Origin: Roridomyces roridus | Lineage: Eukaryota; Basidiomycota; Agaricomycetes; Agaricales; Mycenaceae | Direction: 5' to 3' | Assembly (NCBI GenBank): GCA_029378245.1 | Contig: JARKIF010000010.1 | Location: 1-64,000 of the forward strand | Length of the DNA stretch: 64,000 nt | Shown: in pieces, positions 1 through 11,269 of the stretch | Layout: every line of letters begins with the position of its first letter | How positions within the stretch are numbered: position 1 is the first letter of the stretch | The notes under the pieces: generated by a model | Told to the model about the DNA's origin: nothing | Seen by the model: the letters and a program-made list of their open reading frames with translations, nothing else | Database searches by the model: none | Translations under genes and position numbers: made by a program

Positions 1-1164
1 TCCGATGGTTACAAGGGAATTAGCAGCAATTGGGAATAAGCGGATGGTTGAGTCATCGATCACGATCGAGGCCTCAGTTGGAGTCATTACCAACCGGAAC
101 GATGGCGCCGGAAGACCGTGTGCCTGGTCCGTGATATCGGAACACGGGAGCACTCTGGAATCACTACTTGCGAGCTTCGGAATAGTGTCTTTAATGACGG
201 GATACCCAAGATATGGGTATCGAATTAAAGCTACGGACCAGTACTATCCGGTCCTGGAACGATAGCGCAGAAGACGGAAGATGGGAATAATGGAACTCGA
301 CTTCCGACCCTTGGCATCAGCCTTACCAACCTGAAACATGATGGATCGACGGCTGACTGAGCTTGGGATGGTGCGAGGATGGCGCCATCCAACCTGTAGA
401 CCAATGAAATAGCAAGGATACCCTAATTGCGTTGCGAGGATCGCATTCCTGTATTATTTATTAGATTGCCGGACTTGTATATAACTAGGTAGAGTGTTCC
501 CTTGGAGGCCGAACAATCACCCCCGTCTGTTGTACGCATTAGCGTCTCTAAAGGGTTGTGCTTGGGCTTTCGAGGTGCACTGCGTTGGATAGTGGCTTCT
601 TAAAGTTTGTACTAGTTGGAATCATATTATTTTGAATCGGAATCGTCGTCATCGTTGAAACCAAATCGTCGTACTCGCCTCAATCAAGAATCTATTAAGC
701 AATCAGTCAAGTCAAGTCGTTGGAACATCGTCGTATTTGGCTAGGGAATCTCAGTACCAGTCGGGAAGAAGAGTAGAATCGAGTTGCGAAGTTTCGGAAT
801 ACGGAATACGATCGGTGTTTGACCACCAACCCACCTACTACATCAATCTTATCAACTACAGCTGAGAAGCTATACAATCTACCAAAAGGGTTGCTTGTTC
901 CAGTCTCGACTGAACCTAAAACCCGTCCCTTGGAAATACCACTTTCCTTCGGAATAAACTTATTACTTTCTCCCTCCACAACCTGCTACCTGTATAAGGA
1001 CCTGTATTGGGACTTTTACTCGTCTGAACACTCGATTGAATACACTCGCTACGAGCTCGTGTCTGTGTTGGTTATCTAAATAAGCTACTTGCTTATTCCT
1101 GTGTACCACCGTATACGATACAGTGGTGTTGGGTTTCTCCCTTGGGTTTAGAGCACATTCGTCA
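1..1164. other. No gene recognised; possible retroelement long-terminal-repeat DNA
   Basis: I see no convincing coding exon here. The stretch has several TATA-like runs (for example near 474-485) and ends at about 1164 exactly where homology to the CFEM gene copy begins. A sharp edge ending in CA is what an inserted LTR would give, but I could not find a matching start or second copy, so the LTR idea is only an inference. Confidence 0.25.
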
Positions 1165-1316
1165 ACAGTCTGGAGCAAATGAGGAGTACTTGGTGATGGC
1201 AGACAGATGAAATGGGATGAACTGGGAAATTGGCGGCGGACGACAGAGGGGGTGACGCTCGCCGAGGCAGTGGTGGCAAAAAGGGCGAAAGACGCGAGGG
1301 CAGTGGGGAAGCGCAT
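1165..1316 (-). pseudogene. CFEM secreted-protein gene, copy A, truncated to signal-peptide exon
   Basis: The ATG at 1316 opens a typical fungal secretion signal (MRFPTALASFALF, then small residues ending ASAS) almost identical to copy B at 11619. Homology to copy B continues through the intron to its CAG acceptor and stops at about 1165, so the eight-cysteine CFEM exon is missing. A TATAAAA box on the minus strand at 1417-1423 lies about 100 bp upstream, in the same place as in copy B. The promoter and exon 1 survive but no product with a CFEM fold can be made. Family knowledge: CFEM proteins are cysteine-rich, secreted or GPI-anchored fungal proteins, some of which bind heme. Confidence 0.7.
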
Positions 1317-1416
1317 TGTGGTGTTGGGGAGTGAAGGCCAAGACAGAGCTGAAGGAGAGGAGGGATAAGCGACGATGGGAAGAGTTGCTTGGGATTTCCA
1401 GGAGAGCCGGGCCCAG

Positions 1417-1423
1417 TTTTATA
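1417..1423 (-). promoter_or_regulatory. TATA box of CFEM copy A
   Basis: TATAAAA on the minus strand, about 100 bp upstream of the ATG at 1316. It is conserved in position in copy B (11720-11726). Confidence 0.5.
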
Positions 1424-1581
1424 CATTTTCGAGCACGATGCCGCCATTCGGTAAGTGTAGGAAATATAATGTGTGGATGCGGCGTGCCGAATGGTTGGCG
1501 GATGGGTACGAATTGTTATTATCCCGAAATGGCTGCCTGGGATTCGGGCGGGACTCGGTCGGTGTTGCGGAATTTGCCTGG

Positions 1582-1712
1582 GATTGTTGAATACAAGTGC
1601 TGCAGCTTTTCTTTTCTTTTGGCGCTCTAGCTTTTCTTGACAGCTCGCAGTTCCGCGGTTCAACAGCTTCGAAGGCCGAGAGTCCCGAGACACGCGCTTG
1701 TATTCAACAATC
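1582..1712. mobile_element. MITE, 131 bp, shared with 12079-12351
   Basis: Perfect 16-bp terminal inverted repeats (GATTGTTGAATACAAG and its complement) bound this segment. The same ends bound a longer relative at 12079-12351 at the equivalent position upstream of CFEM copy B. The inner arms also pair (AGCTGTTGAACC-like). No coding capacity. It was present before the CFEM upstream region was duplicated, since both copies carry it. Confidence 0.7.
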
Positions 1713-1744
1713 TCAGGAAAGTTGACCCAGATCGCCGAACGTGA

Positions 1745-2075
1745 GTGAAGTCACTGAGGACCACAGAATGAGTGAAATTCGCGGGGATTTTTCACCTTGA
1801 AAGGACGAGAAATTCGCCCGGTAATGCAGTGAAATTCACTCAAAACAAGGGAATTTCACCGGGAAAATCAATGGTGAATGTTCACGTACAAAACTGAGTT
1901 TTTCACTATACCTGTTCACCCCAACTCTTGGTGAATTTCTCTCACTTTCGACTTGAGTATCACCAGGATTGCGGGACAATACCACACGCTAACAACTCAT
2001 ATTTCATTGAGAGAATATGGTGAAAATCACTTGAATTCATGTGAATACTACAAAAAAGCTACTGGTACGTGGCTG
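1745..2075. repeat. GGTGAAA/TTTCACC-rich repeat
   Basis: Many degenerate copies of GTGAAATTC and TTTTTCACC on both strands give a self-complementary, non-coding segment. A related segment lies at 5690-5893. Both abut the same 3' end sequence of the F-box A family (GTGAGTGAAGTCAGG-like), so this looks like a small repeat family that targets, or was duplicated with, that gene end. Confidence 0.5.
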
Positions 2076-2679
2076 CGCGTCGCGCAGTGATAGTTCAAGC
2101 ATCCCCAGCCCAGAATGAGCAGGCGGAGGCTCTGGGGTCAATTGAGGAAACCGGTCTTGGGCCTTGGCAATCAAGAGTCAGTCAATGTGTAGATGAAGGT
2201 TCGGAAGCACGTACGGGAGGAGAATGACGAGCGGGGGGCAAGGGCGACAAATCAGGCCAGTGCGCTGACCAACGGTGAGATTCACAGGAGAGATAGATGG
2301 CTAAACACACCAGGAGTTAGTGCGCCGCGCCGTCTGAAAGCAGCTTCTTCGACATCGCCATTCACACTCGTCGATGGGTGGCGGGTGTCCTCGATCTGGG
2401 CTTGACTGTGAGAACGGACAGGAAACTTGATAGCGAGAATGGACGCACGGCATGGCACGAGAGTGTTGCGCATTCAAAGAATGAGGACAACGGCAACGAA
2501 ATAGAATCAGACGGTACACGCACACATCGTTCGACTTTTGGTGATCGTTCGTCGCCCAAAGGATTGCGCGTATGTAAGTCGGGAGCGGATTTGGAGCTCT
2601 CTGCTGTGTTAGGCTCGCCCTAGTGCGAGGGAGCAGCTGCAGATACCTCGTGTCAATGTGAGGCATGGAAGGGAAAAGA

Positions 2680-2725
2680 AGCAAGATAGAGGGCGTGAGA
2701 TCTCCGCACCTTATATAAGCAGCGT
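2680..2725 (+). promoter_or_regulatory. Duplicated TATA-containing promoter-like block
   Basis: About 45 bp, from AAGATAGAGGGCGTGAG to TTATATAAGCAGC, recur in inverted orientation at about 5225-5275. The shared block has a TATATAA box, but the flanks differ and no downstream gene is recognisable. It may be the remnant of a duplicated promoter or an element end. Confidence 0.35.
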
Positions 2726-2744
2726 TATGTAATTTTCCCACGGC

Positions 2745-4339
2745 AAAATCTGAGGTTCGGAAAAAAATAAAAGTTCAGAAATGGGTTTGGGACAGCCAGA
2801 ACGATTGAAAAGTACTAAGTGGACCTAATCTGACTATGTATGGACTGCTATAAAGTTTGACTGTCCAGGGTGGACAAAAATGGTGTCCTGTTCTGGATGG
2901 TGGCATTTTTGTGCAGCCAGAGCAGAGATCTTCATAGATTTCCATGAATCTACATGTTTTGCCAGCCATCACAGAAAAAATGACGTAGTGATCAAAGATC
3001 TTCAAAGATCTTCAAAGATGATCCCTCTTTTTTAGTTCTGATGTCTTTTTTTTTGGATGTCATTCAAACAAAAAAAGGTCAGTGAAGGGGAAAAAAGACT
3101 AGCACCTGTATGAAGGCCCTTGGTGGACAAAAGGTGTTTTCTTGTTGCCGCCACCATCATTTCCGTGACATCTTGGAAGATCTTGCGAGATTTGGCAAGA
3201 TTTTCCAGTTTGTTCAAGATCTTGGAAGATATTGGATGATTGTCAACTTGCCCAGGCATTATTTGATCATCATCTTGCAAGATCTTGCGAATTTTCTCCC
3301 CCCCCCCAAGACCTTGAAACTTTGTGCAAGTTCCACTGATTCATTTTGAGGCCACTGATTTGCAGTGAATGTTCAAAGATTTTGAAAGATCGAAAGACAA
3401 AATATGGCTCATCAAGTCTAATAGGGATGCAAGATCTCACCAGAGTTGGTGGTGCCGTGGTGGCCAAGTTCAAGCCGCTACTGTGATCTATCATTTTATG
3501 TTGAAGGGTGCAACAGTGTGATCTATCCGTTTCCTGGCGGTTCGGCTGCCAACGGATCAGCAGCCCAAGTGGGTGGCAATCAGAAAATCAATGATTGCCA
3601 TGTGGGATTTGCTCCGACACTTGCGGCCTTTAACCTTCCAAGATCTTGTGACACACCAGAGAATTTGTGATTCCAGTATCAATTTTTTATCTTTTCCCAT
3701 TTGTTGTCTGACTTACAAGATCTTGCAGCCTTGCAATGCAGAAAATATCATTTGAACCCTGCTTGAAATACCACATTGTGCAAAAACTAGCAAGATATCA
3801 ATGGATGTTACAAGAACTTGATTCAACTTTCAAAATAAGCCAAATCTTTCAAGATCTTGAGACTTTTGTTGAGATTTGAAGAAAGAACCACACATCCCTG
3901 CACAATTCCAGGTTTTGTCCACCAAGGACCCTCAAACAGGTGTGGATCTACATCCTGATGTCTCTTTTTTTTTCCCCAATTGCCGAGCCGGCAACCAGAT
4001 GCCTTTGATTTTCTGATGGATGTCCCCGGCAGGTTGATGTAAACATCAAGAAAGAAGGGCAGCTTCTAGAAGCCGTGATGCCGGGCATCGGGCATCACAT
4101 CGGCCTGATGCAGAGTCCGGCCAACATTGGGATATTACAAAATAAAGAGGCCCTCAGCAAAAAAAAAGACACACAATGATGATCTTTGAAGATCTGTGTG
4201 TTTCCACGGAACCACTCGATCTACACAGATCTATGTGTTTCTCTGATGTCTCACTGAAAAAATGTACAGCTGCACAAAAAAAGAACCCCAAATTTGGGGA
4301 TTTATGTAGAAAGATGTAGATCTTCAAAGATATACATCA
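2745..4339. repeat. AT-rich non-coding stretch with AGATCTT motifs
   Basis: No gene seen. The segment is full of short palindromic runs built on AAGATCTT and on GATTTCCATGAATC-type inverted repeats, and contains GGTGGACAAAA motifs at several points (2870, 3122, 3919 region). It adjoins the truncated IS630-like transposase and may be its non-coding or deleted relatives. Confidence 0.35.
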
Positions 4340-5065
4340 ATCTACAACATGAGACCAAAAAAACAGGCCCGGAAAAAACTAAATGATTTTTGTCCACCGC
4401 GGTCAATCATAATAAAGGCCTTAATCTCTGCAATCATTGAGGGCGGCAAGATACGATGCCCCTTGTACTTCCGATTGACATAGGTGAGATCTCCGACTGT
4501 CAAGCCATGTGCATATGCCGAAATGAAACGGGCTGAACGATTGGCACAACTGCTGGGGTTAATGGAACTCTTTCAAACTAAACTCACAAAGCACTCACCA
4601 AATAATTGAGAGCCGTTCAACATCATCCAGACAGTTCTTGACATTGTTCTCCATCTCCTCCATGTTTGTAGTTCTGGAGGTTGTCCGGTAGCGGTACTTG
4701 GCAGCCCCCCAGTACATTTCAATGAAGTTGAGTTCACAGTGGTATTTTGGATAGAAGTCACAGATGTGGCCACGGCTCTCAACAAGTTCCTGAAGAGCCG
4801 GCTTCTGGTTGATAAAATCAGGTTGGAAAAAAAGAATTCTTCTGCAGCAGCAATCAGTCTTTCCAGCTTCGCATTTGAATCCCGGGCAATGTGCCAGCAG
4901 GCCATCTCCACAACCCTTGAAGCCCATCAAAGCCTCATGTAAGCTGCTTGCTGACAGCGGTTCGAGTGATCCGGTGGTCACGTGGTGGCTGTGCAGCGGC
5001 AAAATTCGCGACATGAATTTCATCGAAAATGCTCCAGTGGCCTTGAAAATGGGGTAGAAACACAA
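4340..5065 (-). pseudogene. IS630/Tc1-mariner-like DDE transposase, C-terminal half
   Basis: The minus-strand frame carries CPGFKCEAGK, then CCCRRILFFQPDF, then FYPKYHCELNFIEMYWG, which match colinear motifs in the transposase at 60272-62887. The HCELN-IE-WG block holds the last acidic residue of the DDE triad in IS630/Tc1-mariner enzymes. A 46-nt intron at 4553-4598 (GTGAGT...CCCAG) joins to a conserved tail containing RKYKGHRILPP. The N-terminal DNA-binding and first two catalytic segments are absent, so this is a 5'-truncated copy. Its 3' end overlaps TTTTTGTCC(A/G)CC, also found at 11249-11267. Confidence 0.8.
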
Positions 5066-5075
5066 AAAAGTCGAA

Positions 5076-5689
5076 AATATTGTGGCCCTATCAACTCCCC
5101 CAATTTTTCATCTTTCAGGGATCTGGTCAATAGGAAGTGAAGATACAGGTCTATACTATATATTGTATTGAGAAAATGACCCTGAAGTGCCGGCAGGACC
5201 CTCCCATTTCAGCTGCGGGTTGGCGGTGATGGCTGCTTATGTAAGGGTGCGGGGATCTCACGCCCTCTATCTTAGTTCCCGAATGTCCTCTGCGTCCCCG
5301 TGGCGATTGACGGTCAGCCAGTCCCTGTTTGGGCATCGCTTGAGGCACTTCCAAGTTCCGTTAAGCCGGCCCGGCCTCTGCCGCAAAAGAGCTTGCGTGG
5401 CAGACCTGGGCAGGACATGCTGGGCTCAAGCAGACACCTAGGTTGGGAGAGAGTGGTCTGGCTGCGTGTGCAGGTGAGAATGGAGAGAGGGCATGGTCGC
5501 GGAGATGGGAGTAAGAGCAAAGAGTGGAGTAGCGTGACGTATGTGACATTCGATCAAATGACTTCATTTTAAGTACTTACTCCACGAACTCTCACCAACT
5601 CCACACTCGCCCCGTCCCTCTTCTTGCTAACCTCCTCATCTAGCTTGCTCTCTGACACCGTGGTCAGAACAGTGGTGATCGTAGAGGGC
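5076..5689. other. No gene recognised
   Basis: Apart from the inverted copy of the promoter-like block at about 5225-5275 (see 2680-2725), I see no exon or repeat that I can name. Confidence 0.3.
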
Positions 5690-5893
5690 AGATTTGATTA
5701 ATACACGCAATTGACGTACTTTGAATATTGGGTGAATTTCGCTCCAGAGGTACGGTGAAATCTCATTTCACCCGACAATGGGGTGACCTGACATTTTCGC
5801 CCCACACCGTGAAAAAATTACTTCGCCGCAAAATGGGGTGAAATGCGAAATTCGCTGTGAGCTAGTGCGAAATTCGCGCCTTCCGTTTTTCAC
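5690..5893. repeat. Second GGTGAAA/TTTCACC-rich repeat
   Basis: Degenerate TTTCACC and GAAATTCGC repeats as at 1745-2075. It ends in TTTTTCAC exactly where homology to the F-box A gene 3' end begins. Confidence 0.5.
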
Positions 5894-6763
5894 AGTGAGT
5901 CAGGCCAGGGAAGCTCGGGTGGAGTTGAAAAGAAAGGCGAGCTGGTCTCCATGAGTGCAAATTGCAATAGTGGCTGAGATGGGGTGTGTCAAAGGAAGCG
6001 AGTTCATTCGGCAAGCAATCTCTTACGGTCTCGTCGAATATCAGGTCAAGACGGGTCAGAGACTGCGAGTCTGCGAGACTATGCCGTTGCCCGATCCACA
6101 GGTGACTCTGGACACATCGGGATAGAGATGAACCAGGGGTTGCGCGGTTATTAATTGGAAATTTTCCGAGTCCTCGCGTATGGGTCGAAGTTTTGCTCAA
6201 CTGGAGGTGGGTCAGAGCAACTATCGATTGAGGTGGCGGCAAAGAAAGGAGTGCAGCGGGTCATTTATAGGGAGGTATTATTTGGCAAATTGTGCGGGGA
6301 CAAATCCAACTGGTCGATACTGTAGCCGCTTTCGATCTCGAGGCGCTCCAAGGAAGGCATAACGATATTTCGGAATGGGTGGAGAATAGTGTCCAAAGCT
6401 TGGTGTGAATCGACAACGATGGTCAATCGCGAAATGCGAGCGATATGGGGGCTGGGATATTGGAGGCCCTTCAGCGTCTGGAGGCCGTCCATGGCGCGCA
6501 GAGTCACCTCGCAACCGACCGTTCGAGATAGAGTCGTGAGAGCTCTGCGGAGGCGTCGCAACATAGGTCGACCACCACTCGGGTCCATAGAGTACATGCG
6601 CCTGTCACTACGCGTCGAAAACGGCGGCAGACATGCGACAAAACCCATTCCGACGGAGGCTCTGGAGTGAGCAATCTCTGGGGTTTCGCGGCCGCGATCT
6701 CGATGACAAGGTCATCTGGGAGAAGGAGTACAGGCGGTGGAGAGGTGGGTGACATGCGCAAGC
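5894..6763 (-). pseudogene. F-box A family pseudogene
   Basis: Minus-strand pieces match the intact gene 12840-14087 along its length: an F-box start (MSPTSPPPVLLLPDDL, then EWVLSHVC-RFRRVV), the segment around HIARISRLTIVVDSHQALD, and the C-terminal piece around NELASFDTPHLSH. They lie in different frames. The frame changes within about 6500-6650 and again near 6265-6240, so at least two frameshifts separate the blocks. The alignment runs out at about 5894, before the true C-terminus. F-box proteins are substrate receptors of SCF ubiquitin ligases; this copy cannot encode a complete one. Confidence 0.8.
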
Positions 6764-6889
6764 AACTTGAAGAACAGTGGAAGAGGTAGCGAGAGAGATA
6801 CGACTCGGATTTGATGGATCCTGTCACTGTAACTTACGTTAAGTTATTATTCCAGCTCTTGCTTTCTCCTCCCATGGCCTCCGCTACAG

Positions 6890-7163
6890 AGACGCCTCCA
6901 TTCAGCACCTCCGAATCGAAGACATCGGCGGGGAGGTTCCGACACCCATTGATTTACCCTCGCAAATTGGGACCCAATTTAGGTCCCTCGAGTTGAAGAG
7001 ATGCGCCCTTCGCGCCCTGCCTCCGTGGACGGCTGCCCCGGCGCATCTCAAACTCAAGTCCGGTAGTTTCCTGGACAGCAACGACAAGGCGGAATGTTCC
7101 TCAGCGTGACAACGCGCCTACCCTCGCTGACTCACTTGTACATCCACTTGAAGGATTACATCT
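6890..7163 (+). pseudogene. F-box/LRR gene, 5' piece, interrupted by hAT-like element
   Basis: The plus strand encodes LRR-like text (around LRIEDIGGEVPTPIDLP, then TTRLPSLTHLYIHLKDYI) and stops in mid-protein at the edge of the element starting at 7164. The reading continues at 10106 after the element: joining at the 8-bp duplication gives KDYI-YTFGGGITFKSL in one frame. A frameshift near 7093 already separates the two blocks of this piece, and no F-box domain is visible upstream. It is arranged head-to-head with the pseudogene 5894-6763. Confidence 0.75.
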
Positions 7164-10097
7164 CACCTAGTGTACCTCCGGATTGCTGACTAATGGACCT
7201 CGATGGTCCCATTATGTGTTGCTTTGATGGGGCCTTGGAGGTCCCCGGCGGAGGTATGTAACGGCGGCTATGGCGCAGGTAGCTATTTCGGGCTTCATCC
7301 GACACCCACTGAGCCTCCGCCAGGCGCCGCAGGTATCGCTGCCGGGGGCAGGAGCATCACCTAGGCCTGCCCTAGGGGTCAATGTGCATTGTACGCATAT
7401 GCAACGCACACAGCGACTCGGCTGTAGCTTGGGTGTAGCGGGAAGAGAGCGATAGGCAGCTGGGAGGCGTGGTTTAGCAGGACCTCCGCCTGCGAGTGGG
7501 GTGACATGCAGGCCGAAATTGGCGATCACTGTGTACTCCCGGGGTGGACTTGTTAAATGTAAGTCGGGTGTTGTATTGGAGATGGCAGGAGGGCGGGGGA
7601 ACACAGTGTTTTTATCTGTGGCCCGACCTCCGCCCGCGAGTGAGAGGTAGCATTCAAACCGGTGTTGAAACTGCAAGTATGCCCCGTATACACGTACTTG
7701 TGAGAGGTGGGTCTGGTGCTGCAGTAGTGCCAGGGCAGCAGGAGGGCAGTTTTAACCTACAGTGGAACCTCCGCCCACGAGCGGAGGTAGCTTGAAGCTC
7801 AATAGTGGGTTGGTGTACAGGCGTTGGGTCGGAGTCTGAATGGGCAAAGGCAAAGGCGAAACCAGGGCGGTCGCACTGCTAGCAAGGAATTGCGTCCACG
7901 GTACACAATGTCATTGACTGGTAAGTAGTTTCGGTTACATCATTCAGCTACTTCTGGATTAGCTCCTGCATAGAATGGATGTCAGCGAATCTTTGAAATG
8001 CACCAGATCGCAAATGCTCACCATGATTCACATACCTCCGCCACCTCCGCGCACAGCCTGCCTTCGAAGTGTGAACATTCGTGGCACTGGCAAATCTGAG
8101 AGTCTGAGACAAGGCAACTTGGTGACAGGGTGTACTGGTCTGCAGGAACATCGTGCAGAAATAATCAAAGGATAGGCTCCGGAGTTCAATCCGGCGCGGC
8201 GGAGGGCCGGAGGCGGAGTGGCAGAGGACCAGAGGTGTTGGGAATCATGATCATTGGCGGAGGTTAGGGGAAGTTGAGAGACAGTCTACTGCAAGGCAAG
8301 ATCGAGGATGAATGGGATATGAAATTCATGGCCATGTGGATTGGATTCCAGGTGACCTCGGGCGGTGGTGGTGGTGGTGAAGAGAAGGCAGCGCTGTCAA
8401 TCACACAGCATCGGACCCCTTCTCGCAGATCTTTGATCAGCCAATCAGCAGGTGAATAAAACAAGGATCATCTTGATTTCTCTCGATAAGATGCTTCTCG
8501 AAGGCATTTGACCTCGGAACAAGCTACGATAACACCAGGTAGGCCGCCCGGGGTTGCCTGGTTAATTACAAGGGCTGTTTCTTGTTATATTGGTGAAATG
8601 TGGTCTTTGAACCGGGAAGCCCACTAGTTCGCAGTTGCATTTTGTGTTCAAGCACTCTACCTGTATTATACAATCCCAGAAATATTTTTTGCTCCTCCAA
8701 TTTCGCTCATGTACAATCCATTCATCTCTTTGAATGCAGAAATTCCATCCTAGCTTGTTCTGTGCTCCGGGAGAGCTTGAACAAAACATACCTCCGCCAA
8801 TTATACAAATCTCCAAAATGTGCGAAAATGCGGATTCTTGGCTCCCAATTTGACACAGGATCCTCTAGGGGTCTTTGAATGCTGGAATTCAGCGTCACGA
8901 GCGAGTTCAAGCGCATTGGCAGAGCACCCGAAGGTTAGAGATTTTCTTGTTTCTTGGTAATATCTATAAAATGGATCTCCATGAGCTAGAGTATGGCCAG
9001 GAGCCGGTAATAGACGAGAAATTACTCTATTTGTGCTAAAAAGACATGGTGGTGGTGCAGGAACATATGAGGAGTTGATGATCAACCATTGGTTGAACTT
9101 TGCACCCGCCACCATCGCCACCTCCGCTCGCTTCAAGTTTGCCACTCCCACTCAGTCCACTTGTGATCCAGTCTGAGTTTGTCAACATGCCTGCAAGATA
9201 TCTATGGTAGACCCTCTGGAATTCAATTCACTGAGACTCTTAGATCTAAGTATAAGGCGCTGTTACATATGTTGGAGGTGGCGGAGGTGCCGATGGCAGA
9301 GGCGAAGGTGCGTAGGCTGCTGCTCAGGGCTCTAACTCTCAACTCAGCGCTGAGCTACAGCCTGCCTCATTGACATCTCCGCGCATCTACAACCCCACAC
9401 ATCAAGTGGAAAGCCCATGGCCCAACGTATCAGCATTCCTTCAACCAGCACAATACTAGGGTGCTATTTCCTGCTCAAACCGTGCCCCTGCGGTCGTTCC
9501 ATGGCCTATGCAGTACATAATACGCTCCTCACGAGTACAAATGCATGGTGGATATTAAGTATAACCCTGGTAACCAGGACCTCTGCAGCCTCCGCTCGCA
9601 GCTGGAACCAGGGCCCTGCGAGCGGAGGCTGCAGAGGTCCCGCCGCCGCACATCGAAATCTGTGTTCCATGGCATGCCCTCCCGCCTTGTCCAATACAGC
9701 GCCTGACCCTAATGAGTGCGCGGCGCGGCGTGGATAGCGACCCCAATCCCGATTTACGGCCTGCACCCTAACCCGCTCGCAGGTGAAGGACCTAGCGCAC
9801 GCCAAAACCATCCTCTTGCCTTCTTCCCACTGCCCCCGAGCCAATGCTTTTGAAACAGAGGTGCACAACACGCTCTGTAACCCAAGGGCAGGCCTGGACA
9901 ATGGTCCCGCCGGCGGCGACGGTCTCTGCGGCTGCCGGCGGAGGCTCCGATGGCTGTCGGATGTAGCCCAAAATAGCCCCCCCTGAGCCATTGCTGCCAT
10001 TACATACCTCCGCCATGGACCTCTAAGGCCCCATCAAACCAACATCTAATGGGACCATCGAGGACCATTAGTCAGCAATCCGGAGGTGCACTAGGTG
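7164..10097. mobile_element. Non-autonomous hAT-like element, 2934 bp
   Basis: Terminal inverted repeats start CACCTAGTG(T/C)ACCTCCGG and remain recognisable for about 100 bp (7164-7270 against 9990-10097). The element is flanked on both sides by TTACATCT (7156-7163 and 10098-10105), an 8-bp target duplication typical of hAT elements. No transposase ORF is seen inside. CCTCCGC/GCGGAGG motifs are scattered through the interior in both orientations, which could be subterminal transposase-binding sites (inference). It sits inside an F-box family gene. Confidence 0.85.
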
Positions 10098-10105
10098 TTA
10101 CATCT

Positions 10106-10690
10106 ACACGTTCGGCGGTGGGATCACTTTCAAGTCTCTCACTCGTCTCCATCTTGAATTCGAGGCTGCTATGGTACCCCGGCACTTTTAATCGCTCTCG
10201 CTCGCTTCGACACGCCCCGCCTCACTCATTTTGATATCACCGGCGCTCACGGCGACCAGATTGCCATGCTATTCAACGCGACACAGCGCCAATCGGTCCG
10301 CGAACTTGACATTCCCAGTGTTGACCTCACTTGCGTTCACCCACCTAACGGAGTGTAACTGCGACGGCTTCGAAAACCAATACGCTCGTTACCAACCCAT
10401 ATCGTCACCTCCCCCACAGCTCTTCCCCGCCGTCTCCTCTCTAGCTCTCATAAACGAATGCTTCACAACAAAAATCCTCTTCGACCTCCTAGGTCCTCAT
10501 TCGGTTCCTTGGCCGTCTTTGAGGACCGTAACCGTGCACCCACAAGAGGAACACGTGGAAAACGTGTCCACGGCCCTGCAAAATATCGTGCTTTGGAAAC
10601 GTACCCGTCAAGAGACGCTCCCGACTTTCAGGCTATCCGCGAGCTTGTTTCGGCGGGAATTTTGGGGGTGCTTGTGGAGCTTTTGAGAGT
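10106..10690 (+). pseudogene. F-box/LRR gene, 3' piece after hAT-like element
   Basis: This resumes the gene broken at 7163. Blocks LTRLHLEFEA, ARFDTPRLTHFDITGAHGDQ and SSLALINECFTTKILFDLLG align with ASFDTPHLTHLGL, GDQLAFLFNST and SSLTLIRECFAPRIVSDLLG of the intact F-box A gene. The blocks fall in shifting frames (changes near 10185 and 10350), so the copy was already decaying or continued to decay after insertion. Confidence 0.8.
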
Positions 10691-11248
10691 GCATGGGATT
10701 ATTAATACGATGGTTGATTCTAGGAAACCGCTGCGGACCAATATCACCCTTATATTCAAGCCGTTTTGGCGGGCGTTAACTTGTGGCGCGTATACGTCCA
10801 ACTGCTTCTCCGACTAAGGCGAGGAGGAAGGTTGAAAAAAAAAATTATAGATGACAACTTGGTTTCTCGGAGGTGAACGTCGTCTGCTGTCTTCTCAAGT
10901 GAGGCTGTTCAAGAATACATCAGCATGGTTGTGGAGATTGGTTTTTGTGATTTTAAAACACGAGACCCTTTGTGAAGTTGTAGTTGCAATCGACTTCGGA
11001 TAAGCCGCAGATGACACCTTTTCTTCTTGCCGCCTCAACGCCTCAACATTGACTGGGCAATATTTCAATTTGAATGCAGACCATCTGAGTTACCCTGCCC
11101 GTTGGACCTGTTCGCTTTCCAAAAGAAATATATCAATCGACAACATTGGGCGATACTATATAGTAACGAGGTACGGGTTGAATTCGAAGCTATATAGCGT
11201 CTAATTCTCAGAGACTAGGGCGATACAGGCACACCCTAAAACTAATTC
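10691..11248. other. No gene recognised
   Basis: AT-rich intergenic DNA between the F-box remnant and the 3' end of CFEM copy B. Its right edge, about 11249-11267, matches the 3' end of the truncated transposase at 4384-4408 (TTTTTGTCC(A/G)CC core), so a small transposon scar may lie there. Confidence 0.35.
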
Positions 11249-11269
11249 ATTTTTGTCCGCCACGGTCAA

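Noticed and set aside
8264..8464. Small ORFs on both strands inside the hAT-like element
   Set aside because: Short, overlapping on opposite strands and built on a GGTGGT simple repeat.
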